From the NCBI GenBank assembly GCA_023384105.1, contig JAHDXR010000001.1, positions 391,080-455,079 of the forward strand: a stretch of DNA of 64,000 nucleotides, read 5' to 3'. This document shows positions 53,394-60,630 of the stretch, piece by piece. The stretch is from Hyphomonadaceae bacterium (GTDB lineage: Bacteria; Pseudomonadota; Alphaproteobacteria; Caulobacterales; Aquidulcibacteraceae). Position numbers and translations under genes: made by a program. Positions within the stretch are counted from its first letter, which is position 1. Each line of letters starts with the position of its first letter. The notes below the pieces were generated by a model. The model was given only the letters and a program-made list of their open reading frames with translations, ran no database searches and was not told where the DNA came from.

Positions 53394-53905
53394 GGCGCGC
53401 CCCTCGGCGGCAAAACGCGGCTGGCGCGGGTGCGGCGCAACGCGCTCCCCCTCCCCGCGAGGGGAGGGGGCTGGGGGGCGGGGCGAAGCTCGCCATCCAA
53501 AAGCGAAGGCGCGACGGTGGTTTCGCTTTTCTCCGAAGCGCCGGGATTCACCCCGCCCCCTACCCCCTCCCCTCGCGGGGAGGGGGGGAGTGCAGCGCGC
53601 ACAGCGGCGAGAAAGGCCGGACCGTCAGCGATTTGTGCGGGCGTGAAGCGCAGCACGCGCCAGCCAAGTGTTGCGAGGGCTAGGTCGCGTTCGGCGTCAG
53701 CCTCTCTTGTTCTTTCATGCAGCGGACCATCCGCCTCAATCACGATGCGCGCGCGCATGATGGCGAAATCCGCGACGTATTTCCCTATGGGATGCTGCCG
53801 GCGCACTGCGATGCCTTCGTCCCGAAGCAAACGCAGCCAAGCCCATGCATCGCGCTCCAGACGCGTCGTGTTGCGCCGGAGCGCACGGGCGCGTTCGCGC
53901 GTCAC
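53390..53905 (-). CDS. DUF559 protein with repeat-derived C-terminus
   Basis: 171 residues. The N-terminal 105 are a DUF559 (Vsr/REase-like) domain: TRLERDAWAWLRLLRDEGIA, RRQHPIGKYVADFAIMRAR, IVIEADGPLHERTREADAER and DLALATLGWRVLRFTP. They end AAVRAALPPSPRG. From about residue 106 the chain is translated R4 repeat (PSPRGEGVGGG ... PLAGRGSAL) and then lacks family similarity. Start is GTG at 53905, overlapping the lgt stop by 4 bp. The real domain may still be functional; the tail is probably disordered. Confidence 0.8.
   Translation of the reverse strand: MTRERARALRRNTTRLERDAWAWLRLLRDEGIAVRRQHPIGKYVADFAIMRARIVIEADGPLHERTREADAERDLALATLGWRVLRFTPAQIADGPAFLAAVRAALPPSPRGEGVGGGVNPGASEKSETTVAPSLLDGELRPAPQPPPLAGRGSALRRTRASRVLPPRGAP
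53445..53590. repeat. Palindromic repeat, family R4, copy 2 (inside DUF559 gene)
   Basis: Begins CTCCCCCTCCCCGCGAGG and ends CCTCGCGGGGAGGGGGGGAG, with GGGGCGGGGCGAAGC and ACCCCGCCCC inside. It matches the copy at 25686-25826. It lies in the last third of the DUF559 gene, and its translation gives PSPRGEG and PLAGRG. Confidence 0.85.
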
Positions 53906-54954
53906 GCCGTCGCCAGTTTTGGTTGGGCGAAGGCGCGGCGGATGAGCCAGAGGCCGGCGAGGATCATCGGGAGCGAGAGCAGCATGCCCATGGTGACGTA
54001 GCCGCGCAGCGCCTCGGGCATGTGCGCGTCGGGCTCGCGCACGGTTTCGAGCAGAGCGCGAGAGAGGCCGTAGAACAGCAGGAACAGGCCGACGTTCATC
54101 CCGGGCCGGCGCAGCGAGTCGAACTTGAGCGTGGCGAAATTGATGATCGCGAACAGCGCAACGCCTTCCAGCGCCGCTTCGTAGAGCTGGCTCGGGTGCC
54201 GCGGCTCGACGCCGGCGGGGCATGCGCCGTAGTTCAGCTCCCTGATGGTTTCGTTGCAGAACACGACGCCGAACGGACCGTCGGTCGGCCGGCCCCAGAG
54301 TTCGCCGTTGATGAAATTGGCGATGCGGCCGAAGAACAGGCCGATCGGCGCCGCCGCGGCGGCGAGATCGCCCAGGCGCAGCAGGTCGACGGTGTCGGTC
54401 TTGGCTTTTTCGCGCAGCTGCTCGGCTTCGGTTTTCTTGAGCCAGCCCTGCGGGCCTATGCGCGTGTATTCGCTCTTCTTGTCGGCCGGCGGAGCAGCGA
54501 CGACGTGCTTCTTCGCCAGCGCCGCGAACTGCTCCTCATTGACGTGCTTCTGCCGGGCGAACCAGAGCGCGGCGAGCGCCACCCCGATCAGGCCGCCATG
54601 GAAGCTCATGCCCCCCTGCCAGATCTGGAACACTTCCAGCGGGTTCAGCCAGAGCATGTCCGGCTTGTAGAACAGCACGTAGCCGAGGCGGCCGCCGAGG
54701 ATGACGCCGAGCGTGGCCCAGAACAGGAAGTCGTCCGTCTGCGGCGCGCTGAGCGCGGGCCGGCCCGGCGCCCACAGCCGTTCGCGCCGGATCAGCCACA
54801 CCATCCAGCGCCAGCCGAGGACGAGGCCGGCGATATACGCCAGCGCGTACCAGCGCAGGTGGAACGGCCCCAGCTGCGCCCCGAACAGCTCGAAGCCCGG
54901 TATGGTGAGGGCCGCCGGGTCGATATTGGGAAATTGGAACGCCGCCTCGATCAT
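53902..54954 (-). CDS. lgt: Prolipoprotein diacylglyceryl transferase with an internal insertion
   Basis: 350-residue inner-membrane enzyme that adds diacylglycerol to the lipobox Cys of prolipoproteins. Signature region: ILGGRLGYVLFYKP, then WQGGMSFHGGLIG and GRIANFINGELWGRPTD. Compared with the usual 270-300 residues there is an extra segment of about 50 residues (about 137-190; charged, with ADKKSEYTRIGPQG and EAEQLREKAKTD) between TM segments. It serves the many lipoproteins predicted in this window. Its stop overlaps the DUF559 start. Confidence 0.94.
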   Translation of the reverse strand: MIEAAFQFPNIDPAALTIPGFELFGAQLGPFHLRWYALAYIAGLVLGWRWMVWLIRRERLWAPGRPALSAPQTDDFLFWATLGVILGGRLGYVLFYKPDMLWLNPLEVFQIWQGGMSFHGGLIGVALAALWFARQKHVNEEQFAALAKKHVVAAPPADKKSEYTRIGPQGWLKKTEAEQLREKAKTDTVDLLRLGDLAAAAAPIGLFFGRIANFINGELWGRPTDGPFGVVFCNETIRELNYGACPAGVEPRHPSQLYEAALEGVALFAIINFATLKFDSLRRPGMNVGLFLLFYGLSRALLETVREPDAHMPEALRGYVTMGMLLSLPMILAGLWLIRRAFAQPKLATA

Positions 54955-55041
54955 CGCCCGCTCGCACCACTTTCAGCTGTTTCGCCGCATTGCGCCGGCC
55001 CACGCGCCGGGGTTCTAAGTAGCCCGAAAGGATCGGTCCAC

Positions 55042-55299
55042 ATGCAAACGACAAGCTCCGTGTTCGACGATCTGGCCCGTTTGATGACTGGAGCCATGGG
55101 CGTGGCGCAGGGCGTGAGCGACGAGGCCAGGGGCTTCATGCGCGCCCAGGCCGACCGTTTCGTCGCGGAAATGGACCTGGTCAGCCGGGACGAGTTCGAG
55201 GCGGTGAAGCAGATGGCCGCCGAGGCGCGCGCCGAGGCCGACGCGCTGCGTGAGCGGATCGAGGCGTTGGAAGCGGCGCTGAAGGATGCGCGCGGCTAG
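55042..55299 (+). CDS. ubiK: Ubiquinone biosynthesis accessory factor UbiK-like (BMFP)
   Basis: 85 residues: a first helix SVFDDLARLMTGAMGVAQG, then SRDEFEAVKQMAAEARAEAD and ALRERIEALEAAL forming a C-terminal coiled coil. This layout (membrane-fusogenic helix plus trimeric coiled coil) is the UbiK/BMFP family; UbiK supports the ubiquinone complex in E. coli. AAAGGA precedes the ATG at 55042. It is divergent from lgt with 87 bp between. Connects functionally to COQ9 and the UbiB-like kinase. Confidence 0.85.
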   Translation: MQTTSSVFDDLARLMTGAMGVAQGVSDEARGFMRAQADRFVAEMDLVSRDEFEAVKQMAAEARAEADALRERIEALEAALKDARG

Positions 55300-55476
55300 T
55301 ATGGCGGGTGTTGCGAGCTTCGGGATAAGCCCGCCGTTAAGTTTCACGCAACACTCTCGGCGCTTACCTTGTGCCGAGGGGCTTGATTCGACGCGTCTGC
55401 TCAATGCGCGCATCCAAGGCGAAGAGATCGACCACCCGGCCGCCGGTCGCGGCGCTTGAGCTCGAAGGGGACGCTC

Positions 55477-55983
55477 ATGGATCTCTGGCTCGACGACGAA
55501 GCCGAAGCAGCGGTCGACCCGCTGGACACGGTTGAATCCGTCATCGCCTCCGACGACCGCTTCAATTGTGAACGCGCCCCCGACGGCGACGTCCATTTCT
55601 CCTTCCGCTGCCACTGGGGCGAAAGCGTCGGCTATTTCTCTTACCGCCACGAACTGCCGGCGCTCCTGTTCACGCTGGGCTTCGACATCCAGGCGCCGAA
55701 GTCGCGGCGGAACGAGGCGATCCGGCTCGCGGGGCTGATCAACGAGAACCTCTGGCTCGGCCATTTCGACGTCTGGTCCGACGACGGCACCATCATCTTC
55801 CGCCACGCCATGCCGATGATCGGCCGCGAGGAGATCTCGGTCGGCGAGGTGCAGGCGATGATGGCCGCGGCCATGGATGCGGCCGAACGCTTCCAGCCGG
55901 CGTTCCAATTCCTTATTCTCGGCGGCATGTCGGCGGAGGACGCTTCGAAAGCGGCCTTGTTCGAAGTCAGCGGAGAAGCGTGA
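55477..55983 (+). CDS. YbjN domain-containing protein
   Basis: 168 residues with the YbjN (type III chaperone-like) fold: DDRFNCERAPDGDVHFSFRC, then ALLFTLGFDIQAPKSRRNEA, LAGLINENLWLGHFDVWSDD and GTIIFRHAMPM. Function is unclear; the E. coli relative affects motility and stress. MDLWLDDEA at 55477 follows GAAGGGG, better than the TTG at 55456. The stop overlaps the GTG of proC by 4 bp, so these two are coupled, a pairing common in alphaproteobacteria. Confidence 0.88.
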   Translation: MDLWLDDEAEAAVDPLDTVESVIASDDRFNCERAPDGDVHFSFRCHWGESVGYFSYRHELPALLFTLGFDIQAPKSRRNEAIRLAGLINENLWLGHFDVWSDDGTIIFRHAMPMIGREEISVGEVQAMMAAAMDAAERFQPAFQFLILGGMSAEDASKAALFEVSGEA

Positions 55984-56801
55984 GCGGTTTGGAGTCTCCA
56001 TCGATCGCCCTCGTCGGCGCGGGCGCCATGGGCGGCGCGCTGGTTCGCGGCTGGATCGAAGCCGTCCGCAAGGGCGGCGGGCTGACGCTCACCGTCGTCG
56101 AGCCCAATTTCGATCCGGAACTGGAGAGCGAACTCGAAGCGGTCGGCGCGATCCTCAATCCGCCGGACGCCGGCCCGGTCGACGTGCTGGTGCTGGCGGT
56201 CAAGCCGCAGACCTTTCCCTCGATCGTGGCCGGGGTGCGCAGGTTCGTCGGCGAGAACACGCGCGTCATGTCGATCATGGCGGGCGTCACGCTCGAAACG
56301 CTCTGCCGCGCCTTCAACGCGCAGCGCGTCGTGCGCTGCATGCCGAACAGCCCGGCTCGCATCGGCCGCGGCGTCACCGCCTATGTGGCGACGCCCGCGT
56401 GCACGCCGGAAGACCGCCAGCTGATCGAGCAATTGCTGGAGCCGCTGGGCGCGGTCGAGCCGATCGCGGCGGAGCGGCTGATGGACGTCGTCACCGCGGT
56501 GTCCGGTTCGGGCCCGGCCTACGTCTTCCTGCTCGCCGAAGTGCTTGCCGCCGCCGCCGAGCAGGAGGGGCTGGACAAGGACGCGGCGATGCGGCTCGCC
56601 AGCCGCACCGTCGCCGGCGCCGGCGCCTTGATGCTGGAAACCGGCGAGCCGCCGGGGGCGCTGCGCAAGCAGGTCGCCTCCGCCGGCGGCACCACGGAAG
56701 CCGCGCTCGACGTGCTCGGGGCCGGCGACGGCCTCGGCCCGCTGCTGCGCCGCGCGGTGTCGGCTGCGGCGCAGCGGTCGCGCGACCTCGGCAAGGCCTG
56801 A
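55980..56801 (+). CDS. proC: Pyrroline-5-carboxylate reductase
   Basis: 273 residues. Last step of proline synthesis, NAD(P)H-dependent. Rossmann start IALVGAGAMGGALVRGW, then VLAVKPQTFPSIVAG, VVRCMPNSPARIGRG and the C-terminal helical signature TAVSGSGPAYVFLLAEVL with KQVASAGGTTEAAL. Normal length. The start is GTG at 55980, overlapping the ybjN stop (GTGA). Confidence 0.95.
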   Translation: MSGLESPSIALVGAGAMGGALVRGWIEAVRKGGGLTLTVVEPNFDPELESELEAVGAILNPPDAGPVDVLVLAVKPQTFPSIVAGVRRFVGENTRVMSIMAGVTLETLCRAFNAQRVVRCMPNSPARIGRGVTAYVATPACTPEDRQLIEQLLEPLGAVEPIAAERLMDVVTAVSGSGPAYVFLLAEVLAAAAEQEGLDKDAAMRLASRTVAGAGALMLETGEPPGALRKQVASAGGTTEAALDVLGAGDGLGPLLRRAVSAAAQRSRDLGKA

Positions 56802-56878
56802 GCCGCCAGCGCGTCGGCTTGACGGCGCCGCGCGGGACCTGTCTTTGGGGGCGATCCATCCCTGAGGACGAACTCCCC

Positions 56879-57493
56879 ATGTCTTCGCTGCACGACCCCA
56901 CACTCCGGCGCGATCTCGCCCGCGCCGCGCTTTCGCTTGCGTCGTCCGGATCGTGGCGGGAGGCGACGTTGGTGAAGCTGGCCGACGCGGCGAGCCGGCC
57001 GGCGGCGGATTTCTACGGCGCGAGCCTGGGCGAAGCGATCGACTGCGTCGAGGAGGCGTTCGACCGGGCCATCGCCGAGAACCTGGATCAGCTCGCGCCG
57101 GACCAGAGTGTGCGCGACCGCCTGTTCGAGCTGATCATGCGCCGGTTCGAAGCGATGGAGCCGTATCGCGCCGCGGTGCTGGCGATGGAGCAGGGCCAGG
57201 ATCGCGATCCGACGCTGCTCGCCGCCGCGCACCAGCGCCACGTCCGGTGCGCGCGCTGGGTGCTGGCGCTCGCCGGGCTCGAAGCCGACGGCATGACCGG
57301 CAATGCGCGCGCCCAGGGGCTGGGCGTCATCATCGGCCAGGCGCGCGCCGCCTGGCGCGGCGATACGGCCGGCGATTTCGCCAAGACCATGGCCTCGCTC
57401 GACAAGAACCTGCGCCGCGCCGAGGAGATGTTCGGCCGCTGGGCCGGTTTTGAAGCCAAGCCGAAGCCGGGCGAAACGGGCGGCGCGGCGTGA
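56879..57493 (+). CDS. TetR-like transcriptional regulator
   Basis: 204 residues. The N-terminus (10-60) looks like a TetR helix-turn-helix: LARAALSLASSGSWREATLV, then KLADAASRPAADFYGASLGE, where the recognition helix would be, though the sequence is less canonical than usual. The ligand-binding half is helical (LFELIMRRFEAMEPYRAAVL). COQ9-like proteins share this fold, so that alternative remains. Its stop overlaps the GTG of the cupin gene by 4 bp, suggesting coupled expression. Confidence 0.75.
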   Translation: MSSLHDPTLRRDLARAALSLASSGSWREATLVKLADAASRPAADFYGASLGEAIDCVEEAFDRAIAENLDQLAPDQSVRDRLFELIMRRFEAMEPYRAAVLAMEQGQDRDPTLLAAAHQRHVRCARWVLALAGLEADGMTGNARAQGLGVIIGQARAAWRGDTAGDFAKTMASLDKNLRRAEEMFGRWAGFEAKPKPGETGGAA

Positions 57494-57831
57494 GCCGGCT
57501 GCATCCGATCCGCGGCGCGGCGGAACCCGACTTCAAGCCGGTCGACGCCGATCGCGTTGTCGACGGCGCGCCGATGACGGAAACGCGTCTCGACTACGCG
57601 CGCGATGGAACTTACGCCGGCGAATGGGCGGCCGACATCGGCGCGTGGCGCGTGCGGTACGACGAGTGGGAGTTCTGCCATGTGCTGGAAGGCGCATGCG
57701 AACTCACGCCCGACGGCGGCGAAGCGCAACGCTACAAAGCTGGCGACAGTTTCGTCATCGAGCCCGGCTTCGCCGGCGTGTGGCGCGTGGTTGAACCGAT
57801 GCGCAAGCGCTTCGTCGTGCGCATCGGCTGA
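57490..57831 (+). CDS. Cupin domain protein (DUF861 type)
   Basis: 113-residue single cupin. DEWEFCHVLEGACELTPDGG carries the first cupin motif and YKAGDSFVIEPGFAGVWRVV the second. The (S)-ureidoglycine-type DUF861 form is the nearest in pattern; metal residues are partly altered (E-x-C-H). GTG start at 57490, overlapping the TetR-like gene stop. It may be a sensor or small enzyme under control of that regulator. Confidence 0.82.
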   Translation: MSRLHPIRGAAEPDFKPVDADRVVDGAPMTETRLDYARDGTYAGEWAADIGAWRVRYDEWEFCHVLEGACELTPDGGEAQRYKAGDSFVIEPGFAGVWRVVEPMRKRFVVRIG

Positions 57832-57853
57832 GATTCCGCTGCAAAACGCACGC

Positions 57854-57885
57854 GCGTAAACTTTTCAGTTAGTTCTTGTTTACGC
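57854..57885. promoter_or_regulatory. Inverted repeat GCGTAAAC-N16-GTTTACGC
   Basis: Perfect 8-bp arms around 16 AT-rich bases, 45 bp before the small membrane-protein ATG at 57930. Could be a regulator site or an extended promoter; it is too far apart to be a terminator. Confidence 0.5.
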
Positions 57886-57929
57886 TTCGCACGCAATGAT
57901 AAGCGCGCATTAGCCATGAGGCGCGCGTG

Positions 57930-58148
57930 ATGTTCGGTTATGTCATCGATCTGAGCGGTGTGAGGTCCTGGCTTCGCGATTTTGCCGATGCGCAGTGGCG
58001 CATGCTCGGCGGTCTGGCCTTCATGATCATCGCCATAGCGGCAATCCAGTATGACGAGCTGGTGGCGCCGGAAGTAAGCCGGCTGTCGGACAGCTGGTCG
58101 AGCGCCGCCACTGATTTCAGCCGCAAGCTGGCGAGCTTCACGCTGTAA
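57930..58148 (+). CDS. Small membrane protein
   Basis: 72 residues, one central hydrophobic helix (WRMLGGLAFMIIAIAAIQYD) with amphipathic flanks (VIDLSGVRSWLRDFADAQ; VSRLSDSWSSAATDFSRKL). No family recognised. ATG at 57930 is directly preceded by GTG at 57927 as another possible start. It has an upstream inverted repeat at 57854 that might regulate it. An R1 doublet follows its stop. Confidence 0.65.
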   Translation: MFGYVIDLSGVRSWLRDFADAQWRMLGGLAFMIIAIAAIQYDELVAPEVSRLSDSWSSAATDFSRKLASFTL

Positions 58149-58161
58149 CGGCCGAGCGCCG

Positions 58162-58267
58162 CCTATGGAGCGCCGGCGCCCTCGCCGGCACGGCGCGGCA
58201 GCTACCGGCAAGCGTTGACGCTTGTTCGATAGGGCGCATGCCGGCGAGGGCGCCGGCGCTCCATAGG
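58162..58267. repeat. R1 doublet, perfect 28-bp arms
   Basis: Outer arms begin CCTATGGAGCGCCGGCGCC and end GGCGCCGGCGCTCCATAGG; all 28 bases pair. Interior TAGCTGCC-type and GCTTGTTCGATAGGGCGCATG sequences are the inverse of those at 19240, so this copy is inverted relative to that one. Lies between convergent genes. Confidence 0.92.
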
Positions 58268-58274
58268 CGGCGCT

Positions 58275-58946
58275 TCAGCCTTCGCGCTTCATTCGTTCGC
58301 GCCGTTTCAACTCGAGTTCGCTCGGCGGGTCGATCAAGGCGATGTCGCCGGGCGTGACGGTCCCCGCGCGGGCGTAGCGGGCGATGACGACGCCGTTGGG
58401 CGAGACCTTGCTGTGCGTCAGCTTGAAAGCGAGCGGCGGCGCGCCGGCCTCGAACAGCTTCTTGCCCTTGCCGAGCAGGATCGGGAACGTCAGCGTTCTG
58501 ACCTCGTCGATCAGATCGTTCGCCAGCAGAGTCCGGATCAGGTCGCTGCCGCCCTGGGTGATCAGGGCCGGGCCGTTCTCCTGCTTCAGCCTGGCGACGT
58601 CGGTGGCGGCGTCCTCGAGGCGGACGGAACCTTCCCAGGTCAGATCGACGCCCTTGCGGCTGGCGACATATTTGGTGGCCGCGTTGAAGCTTTTGGCGAT
58701 GCCATCGTCCTGGCTGTTTTCGGCGAACGGCCAGTGCGCGGCGAAGATCTCGTAGGTCTTGCGCCCGAGCAGCAGGTCGAAAGGCTGGCCGAACAGATCG
58801 TCGATCTCGGCGCCGAACACCTCGTTGATATAGGGCACGATCCAGCCGCCCTTGTCGAAACCGCCGGTCGGATCCTCTTCCGGCCCGCCGGGCGCCTGCA
58901 TGACGCCGTCCATCGAGACGAAGGCGGCGGTGACGACTTTGCGCAT
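58275..58946 (-). CDS. Dihydrofolate reductase-like (RibD C-terminal) family protein
   Basis: 223 residues. VVTAAFVSMDGVMQAPGGPEED at the start in two parts, LLLGRKTYEIFAAHWPF, ITQGGSDLIRTLLANDLIDE and LTFPILLGKGKKLFE are characteristic of the RibD_C/DHFR-like group seen in many soil bacteria (often called dihydrofolate reductase family protein); true activity is unproven. Normal length with an added C-terminal tail. Confidence 0.88.
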   Translation of the reverse strand: MRKVVTAAFVSMDGVMQAPGGPEEDPTGGFDKGGWIVPYINEVFGAEIDDLFGQPFDLLLGRKTYEIFAAHWPFAENSQDDGIAKSFNAATKYVASRKGVDLTWEGSVRLEDAATDVARLKQENGPALITQGGSDLIRTLLANDLIDEVRTLTFPILLGKGKKLFEAGAPPLAFKLTHSKVSPNGVVIARYARAGTVTPGDIALIDPPSELELKRRERMKREG

Positions 58947-59036
58947 GGGGTGTCTCCTGGGCTTTGACCCAAGGACGTGCAGCTCCCGCGCAATCCGACA
59001 AGGCCGTCGCCGTTCTTTTGCCGGGCGCAGCCTTAT

Positions 59037-59112
59037 TATGGACGTGGACGAGAGGCGGAAACGTTGCATGCCGGCTTCCAGCCGGCGCCCCGTTTCATCC
59101 TGCACATGCGAG
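59037..59112. repeat. R1 variant block (TTCCAGCCGGC type)
   Basis: TATGGACGTGGACGAG leads into GGAAACGTTGCATGCCGGC, TTCCAGCCGGCGCCCCG and TTTCATCCTGCACATGCG. It is a close relative of 37100-37165. Lies between two minus-strand genes. Confidence 0.75.
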
Positions 59113-59146
59113 GATGTTTCTGGCGGCCGCCGTTTGCAGCGCGGCG

Positions 59147-60511
59147 CTATTTCGCCGGCATCATCTCCACCAGCGCCCCGCCCACCGACATCGCGATCTG
59201 CGGGAAGATGTCCCGCAGCGAGGCGTCGACGCCGCCATAGAGCGGATTGGCCGGCGAAAGTGGGCCGATGCGCAGCTGCACGTTGCTCGGGCGCAGCGTG
59301 CCGGCGCTCTTCACCAGATCGACCATGAACGGCAGCCGCGCGCCGCCGCCCGCGAGCACGACGTCCACCACCGGCGCGCCGGCCGCCTCCGCGCGTGCGA
59401 TCACGCGGGAGAGCGACGCCGCCACCGTCTGGCGCAGCGCGTTCAGGTAGGTGCGGAAGTTCTGGTCTTCCATCAGCTCCTGGGCGCGGATCGTCGTCGC
59501 CATCCAGCCGCCGCCCTTGAGCGTGGTCTTGCCGGTGGCGAACAGCTCGCGCTTCATGTCGCGGGCCGAGAGGATCGCGGTTCGCTTCAGGCGCAGTTCG
59601 TCCTCGCGGCTCTTCTCGCCGCCGCGCTTGCGCACGTAGAGTTCGACCAGGATGCGGTCGATCTCGTCGCCGGCGAGCGCGCTGCATTGGCGCGCTTCCT
59701 TGATCTCGCTGAGCGCCGGCGGCTCGGTCGTTTCGTCGAACTCGAAGGCGGCCATGTCGACGGTGCCCGCGCCCATGTCGAACACCAGCACGAAGCGCGT
59801 CGGCGCATTGGTGAAGGCGAGCGCCGTCGCCGCCGCTGCGTGCGGCTCGAAGATGCCTGTTTCCATCAGGCCCTGGCCCGGCTGCGCCGCTGCGCGGTCG
59901 AGCGCGTCCTTGCACTGGGCGATGGAGATGCCTTCATGCGAGAGGAACAGCTGGCCGAGCCGCTGCGACACCGACGCCGCTTCGTTGAAGATGGCCTCGA
60001 ACGTCTTGTCCACGCCCGAACCCGGACGCCATACCGGGCTCGTGTAGCGCCGCCGGGCGTTGGCGACCATGTTCGGCACGCTCGGCGCCAGATCGATCGC
60101 TTCGCGGATCAGCTGATCCAGATAGGCGAGATAAAGCACCAGCGCGTCGCGCGCCTTGAACGTGCCCGTCGGGTCCATCGACGGGCGCAGCTTCTGCGCC
60201 AGCGCCGTGTTCACATCGGTGGCGCCGAGAATGGTCTTGAACGAGAGCAGCGGATCGCGCTGGGCGTCGACGCCGCGGCGCGCATGTTCGAGCGCCGAAG
60301 GGCCGAAATGGAGCCGGCCCTGGTCGACATAGAGCACCGACGGCGTCAGCAGCGGATGTTCCGCGCGCGCGATGGCGCCGATCGGCAGCGGCTTCACGCC
60401 CATTTCGATTGGCAGCATCGGGTCGAGGCAGATGCTCGCCTTCGACAGCGCCGTGCCGAAGTCGATGCAGATGCGCGCCCGCTCGTACCGGTTGCTTTCG
60501 CCGTCATCCAT
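59147..60511 (-). CDS. Hsp70-type ATPase without substrate-binding domain
   Basis: 454 residues of an actin/Hsp70-fold ATPase. Phosphate 1 loop CIDFGTALSKASICLD (about 15-30), phosphate 2 VFDMGAGTVDMAAFEF (about 242-257), adenosine loop VVLAGGGARLPFMVDLV. It ends soon after the ATPase fold and lacks the DnaK-type beta-sandwich. Comparable to stand-alone YegD/Hsc70-like proteins with unknown clients. No dnaJ or grpE nearby. Placed between the DHFR-like gene and a histidine kinase. Confidence 0.87.
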   Translation of the reverse strand: MDDGESNRYERARICIDFGTALSKASICLDPMLPIEMGVKPLPIGAIARAEHPLLTPSVLYVDQGRLHFGPSALEHARRGVDAQRDPLLSFKTILGATDVNTALAQKLRPSMDPTGTFKARDALVLYLAYLDQLIREAIDLAPSVPNMVANARRRYTSPVWRPGSGVDKTFEAIFNEAASVSQRLGQLFLSHEGISIAQCKDALDRAAAQPGQGLMETGIFEPHAAAATALAFTNAPTRFVLVFDMGAGTVDMAAFEFDETTEPPALSEIKEARQCSALAGDEIDRILVELYVRKRGGEKSREDELRLKRTAILSARDMKRELFATGKTTLKGGGWMATTIRAQELMEDQNFRTYLNALRQTVAASLSRVIARAEAAGAPVVDVVLAGGGARLPFMVDLVKSAGTLRPSNVQLRIGPLSPANPLYGGVDASLRDIFPQIAMSVGGALVEMMPAK

Positions 60512-60630
60512 GCGCTTGCACGCCCAGTTCTCGCCCCAGCGGCCCCGCCGCTCAGCAGGCTTAATTCCAACCCGGGCGGTTTGGAAGCGCCGCGCCGCAG
60601 CAAGCGGAGTTACTCACAGGCGCCTGTGGA

